Positions 59,778-64,000 of a DNA stretch of 64,000 nucleotides are shown one piece after another (the first letter of the stretch is position 1; each line of letters begins with the position of its first letter). The notes beneath the pieces are model-generated. The model did not search any database. It saw only the letters and a list, made by a program, of their open reading frames with translations, and was not told where the DNA came from. Source of the stretch: Streptomyces catenulae (GTDB lineage Bacteria > Actinomycetota > Actinomycetes > Streptomycetales > Streptomycetaceae); assembly GCF_000718015.1 (NCBI RefSeq), contig NZ_JODY01000010.1, positions 62,001 to 126,000 of the forward strand, in the 5' to 3' direction. A program made the position numbers and the translations under genes.

Positions 59778-59817
59778 CGCGGAGCCCCGTCGTCCGGGCG
59801 GACGACGGGGCTCCGCG
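59778..59817 (+). terminator. Strong hairpin terminator after the secreted peptide
   Basis: 18-bp perfect stem (CGCGGAGCCCCGTCGTCC with loop GGGC). One of the strongest in the window, showing that the small upstream gene is a real transcription unit. Confidence 0.88.
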
Positions 59818-60037
59818 GTGTCCGGTACCTGCCCTCGCACGGCGGGGGCAGGGGTGAGGGACCTTGCCCGGACCCGGCGGAGCGTGGTCGACGGCGAGAC
59901 TCCCGGATGAGAGCGGGAGGGCCTTTCGGTCCGTGGCGCCGATGCGGCAGACCGTCGCCCCGGCGTCGCCCGGGCACCCTCGCGATCACCCCTGCGGGGA
60001 CTTCCCACGCCCGTACGGACCGGGAAAAGCTGCAAGG

Positions 60038-60505
60038 ATGCACCGTTTGTCCGCTCTCGTGGTCCTCTCGGTGATGGTCGCGGCGACCACCACCGGCTGC
60101 GTGACGCTCCCCTCCCGACCGGTCCCGACGGGCCACCATCCGACGCCTCCCGCCCCCACCGGCCGCCCCGGTCCGGCCGCGCCGTTGCCCCCGCAGGGCC
60201 GGATCGGGCCGGTGACCCCGCAACCGGCGCCCCGGCGGCCCGACGGCGGCCGGGCCACGCCGCCGCCCGGCAGGTTCCCGCACCACTACGGCGGGTCCCA
60301 CGGCGGTGCGGGCGGCGGCACCCGGCCGCTACCGCCGCCCTCGTCCCACCGGGAGCACGCGCCCGCGCCACCCGCGCCCTCCCGGGTGCCGCGCCTCGGC
60401 GACGGCCTGTCGGCCGGAGCGGAACTGTGCGCCCTGGGGCGGAAGTACGGACGCTGGCAGGGCGACGGCGCGGCCCTGCGGATCTGCCGTCAGACGTACG
60501 GCTGA
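60038..60505 (+). CDS. Pro-rich lipoprotein
   Basis: 155 residues. Signal peptide ending in the lipobox T-T-G-C (Cys near 21). The mature part is Pro/His/Arg-rich and flexible (H-H-P-T-P-P-A-P), then a C-terminal 40-residue fold with two Cys: L-C-A-L-G-R-K-Y-G-R-W, and A-L-R-I-C-R-Q-T-Y-G. Surface protein of unknown role. ATG 60038 follows GCAAGG. Confidence 0.72.
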   Translation: MHRLSALVVLSVMVAATTTGCVTLPSRPVPTGHHPTPPAPTGRPGPAAPLPPQGRIGPVTPQPAPRRPDGGRATPPPGRFPHHYGGSHGGAGGGTRPLPPPSSHREHAPAPPAPSRVPRLGDGLSAGAELCALGRKYGRWQGDGAALRICRQTYG

Positions 60506-60588
60506 CGCGACGGCCGGGCCCCTACGGCGGCCCGGCGCCCCCCGACGCCCTACGGACCGGGAGCCGGTCCGGCTGGACGGCGGCCCGG

Positions 60589-61341
60589 TCAGACCCGGCC
60601 CGGGCCGCCGTCCAACCGTGCCCCGAGGCGGTCGATGTCGGCGTACAGGGTCTGCCGGTGGGCGCCGTCGGGCAGGGCGGCGGCCCAGGTCCGGGCCCGC
60701 GACAGATGCGTCCGGACCTCCTCGGGGCGGCCCAGCGCGGCGTAGTCGGCGACCAGGCTCAGATGCAACGCGGGGAAGAGCGCCCGGAGCGCGGCCAACG
60801 CCCGGTCGGTGATGACGGCGGCCCGGGGCTCATGGCCGTCGCCCGGGGCTGCGTCGTGGCGCGGGACGGCGTCGCGGTCCGGGACGGCGTCGCGGTCCGG
60901 GGCGTTGTCGTGGCCCGAGGCGTTGTCGTGGCGCGGGACGGCATCGTGCCCCAAAGCGTCGGCCTTCCCCGTGGCTCCGGCCTCGCCCGGTGCGCCCGCC
61001 CCCGCCGCTCCCCCGCCGTCCTCGTGCAGTGCGGGGCGCGGGTCTCCGTCTCCAGGCTGCGGCGTCCGGTGGGTCCGTCCGGCCGTGACGCAGCCCTCCG
61101 CCGCCTCCAGGGCCGTGAGGTCCCAGGTCAGGCGGGCCTGCGGGGTGTCCTGGGTGGCGGCGAGGTAGTGGGCGAGAGTGCAGCGGTGGAGGGGGTCGGC
61201 GGACGGGCCGAGTTCGTGCCAGAGGGCGGCGAGACGGTTACGGGCCTCTTCGCGGTCCCCGGCGCGGTGCAGCATGACCGCCTGGCCGATCCGGGTCGGG
61301 ACGCCGACCTCGGCCGTCCGCTGCTGCTGCCGCTCCGTCAC
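60589..61341 (-). CDS. TPR-like protein with hexapeptide repeats
   Basis: 250 residues from GTG 61341 (GGGAG upstream). Helical pairs (R-N-R-L-A-A-L-W-H-E-L, H-Y-L-A-A-T-Q) resemble TPR. The middle has six hexads of the type (R/G/D)-(H/R)-D-(A/N)-(A/V)-(P/S), encoded by 18-bp tandem DNA repeats at 60,850-60,940. The repeats look like a flexible linker that varies in number between strains. Function unknown. Confidence 0.7.
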   Translation of the reverse strand: MTERQQQRTAEVGVPTRIGQAVMLHRAGDREEARNRLAALWHELGPSADPLHRCTLAHYLAATQDTPQARLTWDLTALEAAEGCVTAGRTHRTPQPGDGDPRPALHEDGGGAAGAGAPGEAGATGKADALGHDAVPRHDNASGHDNAPDRDAVPDRDAVPRHDAAPGDGHEPRAAVITDRALAALRALFPALHLSLVADYAALGRPEEVRTHLSRARTWAAALPDGAHRQTLYADIDRLGARLDGGPGRV

Positions 61342-61518
61342 GCTCGCTCCCACATCGGTCCGCCGCGGCCTCGCCACCCGCCGCTGCTTCCCGACGCTAA
61401 CCGCCGCGCGCCGCCCCCGCGCGGTGTGGGCGCCACGCCCGGACTCCCGCGCAAGCCGCTCGGGGGACACCGCGCCCCGGCTCCCGCCCGCCGACGCGCC
61501 GGGCGGGAGCCGAACCGG

Positions 61519-62199
61519 TCAGCCCAGGTCGGGGATGCGCCAGTCGATCGGGGCGTGACCCTGGGCCGCGACCGCCTCGTTGATCTGGGTGAACGGGCGG
61601 GAGCCGAAGAACTTCTTGGCGGACAGCGGCGAGGGGTGCGCGCCCTGCACCACCGCATGGCGGTCCTGGTCGATCAGCGGGAGCTTCTTCTTCGCGTAAT
61701 TGCCCCACAGGACGAAGACCGCCGGGTCGGGGCGGGCGTCGACGGCGCGGATGACGGCGTCGGTGATCTTCTCCCAGCCCTTGCCCTTGTGGGAGTTGGC
61801 CTCGCCCTCCCGGACGGTGAGCACGGCGTTGAGCAGCAGGACGCCCTGGCGGGCCCACGGCATCAGATAGCCGTTGTCCGGCACCGGGTGGCCCAGCTCC
61901 TCCTTCATCTCCTTGTAGATGTTCCGCAGCGACGGCGGGGTCTTGACGCCGGGCTGCACCGAGAAGCACAGACCGTGCCCCTGACCCGCGCCGTGGTACG
62001 GGTCCTGGCCGAGGACGAGGACCTTCACCTGGTCGTACGGCGTGGCCTCCAGCGCCGCGAAGACCTCGTCGCGCGGCGGGTAGACCGGCCCCTGGGCCCG
62101 CTCCTGCGCCACAAAGTCGGCCAGCTCCTTGACGTAGGGCTTCGCCAGCTCTTCGCCGAGGGCGCCGCGCCAGGACTCGGGCAGCGTGTCGGTGACCAC
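61519..62199 (-). CDS. ung: Uracil-DNA glycosylase (family 1)
   Basis: 226 residues; cuts uracil from DNA. Catalytic G-Q-D-P-Y-H-G with Asp, the Leu loop H-P-S-P-L-S and uracil-binding F-V-L-W-G-N-Y-A-K are intact. GTG 62199 chosen because GGAGG lies 9 nt upstream and the length then fits the family. Cytoplasmic base-excision repair. Confidence 0.95.
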   Translation of the reverse strand: MVTDTLPESWRGALGEELAKPYVKELADFVAQERAQGPVYPPRDEVFAALEATPYDQVKVLVLGQDPYHGAGQGHGLCFSVQPGVKTPPSLRNIYKEMKEELGHPVPDNGYLMPWARQGVLLLNAVLTVREGEANSHKGKGWEKITDAVIRAVDARPDPAVFVLWGNYAKKKLPLIDQDRHAVVQGAHPSPLSAKKFFGSRPFTQINEAVAAQGHAPIDWRIPDLG

Positions 62200-62411
62200 G
62201 TGAACAACCTCCGGTGTGCGTTCCGTATCTCGCACTCCAGAACCTACCGGCGACCACTGACAACGCCGCAACGCGCGGCGACCGGCCGGAGCCGGACGGC
62301 GGCCAGAAACCCTCGCCTCACCCGTCTGACCAGGGAAAAGGCGCGGGACGCCGGCCCGCAGTGACCGGCGTCCCGCCGCTGAGGTGACCGGGCGCCCCGG
62401 CCCTCGGCCCG

Positions 62412-63182
62412 CTACGCCCCGGAGTTGAGGAGGAGCCCGCCGTCGACGACGAGGGTCTGGCCGGTGATCCAGCCCGCCGCGTCGGAGAGCAGGAACGCGG
62501 CGGCGCCCCCGATGTCCTCCGGCACGCCCAGCCGCCCCATGGGGTAGGAGGCCACGACCTCCTCCTCACGGTTCTCGTAGAGCGCCGCGGCGAACTTCGT
62601 CTTGACCACCGCGGGAGCGATGGAGTTGACCCGGACCACGGGCGCGAACTCGTGCGCGAGCTGCAGCGAGAGGTTGACCATCGCCGCTTTGCTCATGCCG
62701 TACGCGCCGATGAACGGCGAGGCGCCGATCCCGGCCATGGAGGCGATGTTGACGATCGCGCCGCCGTTCTCCTTCTGCCAGGCGTGCCAGGTGCGCTGGG
62801 CGAAGCCGAGGGCGGAGAGCACGTTGGTCTCGAAGACCTTGCGGGCGACGCCGAGGTCGAGGTCGGCGATCGGGCCGAAGACCGGGTTGGTCCCGGCGTT
62901 GTTGACGAGGTGGTCGATGCGGCCGAAGGTCTCCATCGCCCGCTCGACGGCGACGGCCTGGTGGGCCTCGTCGTGCGCCTTGCCCGCGACGCCGATCGCG
63001 CGCTCCGCGCCGAGCCGCTCGACGGCCTCCTTGAGGGCGTCCTCGTTGCGGCCGGTGATGACCACCCGGTCCCCGCGGGCCACCAGCGCCTCGGCGATGC
63101 CGTAGCCGATGCCGCGGCTGGCGCCGGTGACCAGCGCCACCTTGCCGGAGAGGGCGGGGAGCGCGTTGTGCTGCTCGGTCAT
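62412..63182 (-). CDS. Short-chain dehydrogenase (FabG-like)
   Basis: 256 residues. Rossmann glycine motif T-G-A-S-R-G-I-G-Y-G, N-N-A-G, Ser near 147 and catalytic Y-G-M-S-K. Uses NAD(P)H on a hydroxyl/keto group; 3-oxoacyl thioester is the commonest substrate of this subgroup. It follows the second SDR gene by 29 bp in the same direction, so both probably act in one pathway. Confidence 0.9.
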   Translation of the reverse strand: MTEQHNALPALSGKVALVTGASRGIGYGIAEALVARGDRVVITGRNEDALKEAVERLGAERAIGVAGKAHDEAHQAVAVERAMETFGRIDHLVNNAGTNPVFGPIADLDLGVARKVFETNVLSALGFAQRTWHAWQKENGGAIVNIASMAGIGASPFIGAYGMSKAAMVNLSLQLAHEFAPVVRVNSIAPAVVKTKFAAALYENREEEVVASYPMGRLGVPEDIGGAAAFLLSDAAGWITGQTLVVDGGLLLNSGA

Positions 63183-63211
63183 GAGTCGTTTCTCCCGGTG
63201 GGGTGGTGCGG

Positions 63212-63973
63212 TCAGTTGAGCGGTCCGCCGGCGACGTACATGACCTGGCCGGAGACGAAGCCGGCCGCGTCGCCGGTGAAGAAGGCGATGGCGTTGGCGA
63301 TGTCCGCCGGTTCGCCGACGCGCCGCACCGGGATCTGGGTGGCCGCCGCCGCCTGGAAGTCCTCGAAGCCCATGCCGACGCGCTCGGCGGTGGCGGCGGT
63401 CATGTCGGTGGCGATGAAGCCGGGGGCGACGGCGTTGGCGGTGATGCCGAACTTGCCCAGCTCGATGGCGAGGGTCTTGGTGAAGCCCTGGAGACCGGCC
63501 TTGGCGGCGGAGTAGTTGACCTGGCCGCGGTTGCCGAGCGCGGAGCTGGAGGAGAGATTGACGACCCGGCCGAACCCGGCGTCCACCATGTGCTTCTGGC
63601 AGGCGCGCGCCATCAGGAACGCGCCCCGCAGATGCACGTTCATGACGGTGTCCCAGTCGCTGTCGCTCATCTTGAACAGCAGGTTGTCGCGGAGGACACC
63701 GGCGTTGTTGACGAGGACGGTGGGCGCGCCGAGTTCAGCGGCGACCCGCTCCACGGCCGCCTCGACCTGTGCGGCGTCCGAGACGTCGCAGCCCACGGCG
63801 AGGGCCCGGCCACCGGCCGCGGTGATGGTGTCGACGGTGTCCTTGCAGGCCGCCTCGTCGAGGTCGAGGACGGCGACGGCGCGGCCCTCGGCGGCCAGCC
63901 GGACCGCGGTGGCGGCGCCGATGCCGCGGGCCGCGCCCGTCACGATGGCGACGCGCTGCTCGGTGGTGGACAT
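63212..63973 (-). CDS. 3-oxoacyl-ACP reductase-like SDR
   Basis: 253 residues, complete. T-G-A-A-R-G-I-G-A-A, N-N-A-G-V, S-S-S-S and catalytic Y-S-A-A-K with N-x-V-A-P-G-F-I. Matches FabG, which reduces 3-oxoacyl-ACP (or -CoA) with NADPH. ATG 63973 lies 27 bp from the window edge, so a further upstream gene may belong to the unit. Pairs with the downstream SDR. Confidence 0.9.
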   Translation of the reverse strand: MSTTEQRVAIVTGAARGIGAATAVRLAAEGRAVAVLDLDEAACKDTVDTITAAGGRALAVGCDVSDAAQVEAAVERVAAELGAPTVLVNNAGVLRDNLLFKMSDSDWDTVMNVHLRGAFLMARACQKHMVDAGFGRVVNLSSSSALGNRGQVNYSAAKAGLQGFTKTLAIELGKFGITANAVAPGFIATDMTAATAERVGMGFEDFQAAAATQIPVRRVGEPADIANAIAFFTGDAAGFVSGQVMYVAGGPLN

Positions 63974-64000
63974 GCGGGTTCTCCCTAGCCTCGGATCCTG

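Noticed and set aside
1..64000. CRISPR arrays, insertion sequences, rRNA or tRNA genes
   Set aside because: No regularly spaced repeats, DDE transposase or recognisable RNA gene was seen on reading both strands; weak tRNA signals cannot be excluded without a dedicated search.

Overview
The window is high-GC actinobacterial DNA and almost certainly comes from a Streptomyces or close relative. The signs are GTG starts, strong GGAGG-type ribosome binding sites, GTGA/ATGA stop-start overlaps, and a gene set (Ddn-type F420 enzyme, SPW-repeat protein, KhtTU, MmyB-type XRE regulator, fused nitrate reductase) typical of that genus. No rRNA, tRNA or CRISPR array was seen.

Region 1 (1-34,445) is chromosome. 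A lipoprotein L,D-transpeptidase is followed by a 1,453-residue protein that joins an assimilatory molybdopterin nitrate reductase to a CysJ-like flavoprotein, preceded by a GlnR-like box. Acetyltransferase, amino-acid permease and TPR-like genes follow. At 10.0-12.1 kb there is a candidate peptide-modification locus: a 59-residue peptide with four Gly-Cys-(Val/Ile)-Ser repeats, a PaaK-like adenylate-forming enzyme and a small protein with a WHxLILxT motif. Next come carbonic anhydrase plus SulP, a second permease, a Ddn-type enzyme and the molybdate system (modA, a fused modBC, and a TOBE/HTH regulator with an inverted repeat at its start), which should supply the nitrate reductase. At 23.6-27.5 kb a 61-residue peptide heads a tightly coupled operon with two paralogous unknown proteins and a beta-lactamase-fold serine hydrolase, a second candidate peptide natural-product locus. 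An acyl-CoA hydrolase, KhtTU antiporter, RibA, a small membrane protein and an ArsR regulator complete this part.

Region 2 (about 34.57-53.64 kb) is a decayed prophage inserted in a glutathione peroxidase gene; the C-terminal codons lie at the left edge and the N-terminal part at the right edge. It holds a large serine integrase broken by frameshifts, small early genes, a lectin and a CDP-alcohol phosphatidyltransferase of lower GC, then terminase, portal, minor capsid, scaffold, major capsid, connectors and tail tube. The tail/tape-measure/lysin module is missing: the tail-tube gene runs out of frame into the LysM end of a lysin, followed by holin-like genes. Several other frames are broken. 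The right-hand cargo includes another short peptide next to a second WHxLILxT protein.

Region 3 (53.6-64 kb) is chromosome again: STAS anti-anti-sigma factor, ABC exporter, apolipoprotein N-acyltransferase homologue, Gfo/Idh/MocA oxidoreductase, a tiny secreted Cys peptide, a lipoprotein, a TPR protein, uracil-DNA glycosylase and two short-chain dehydrogenases (the second running to the edge of the window).
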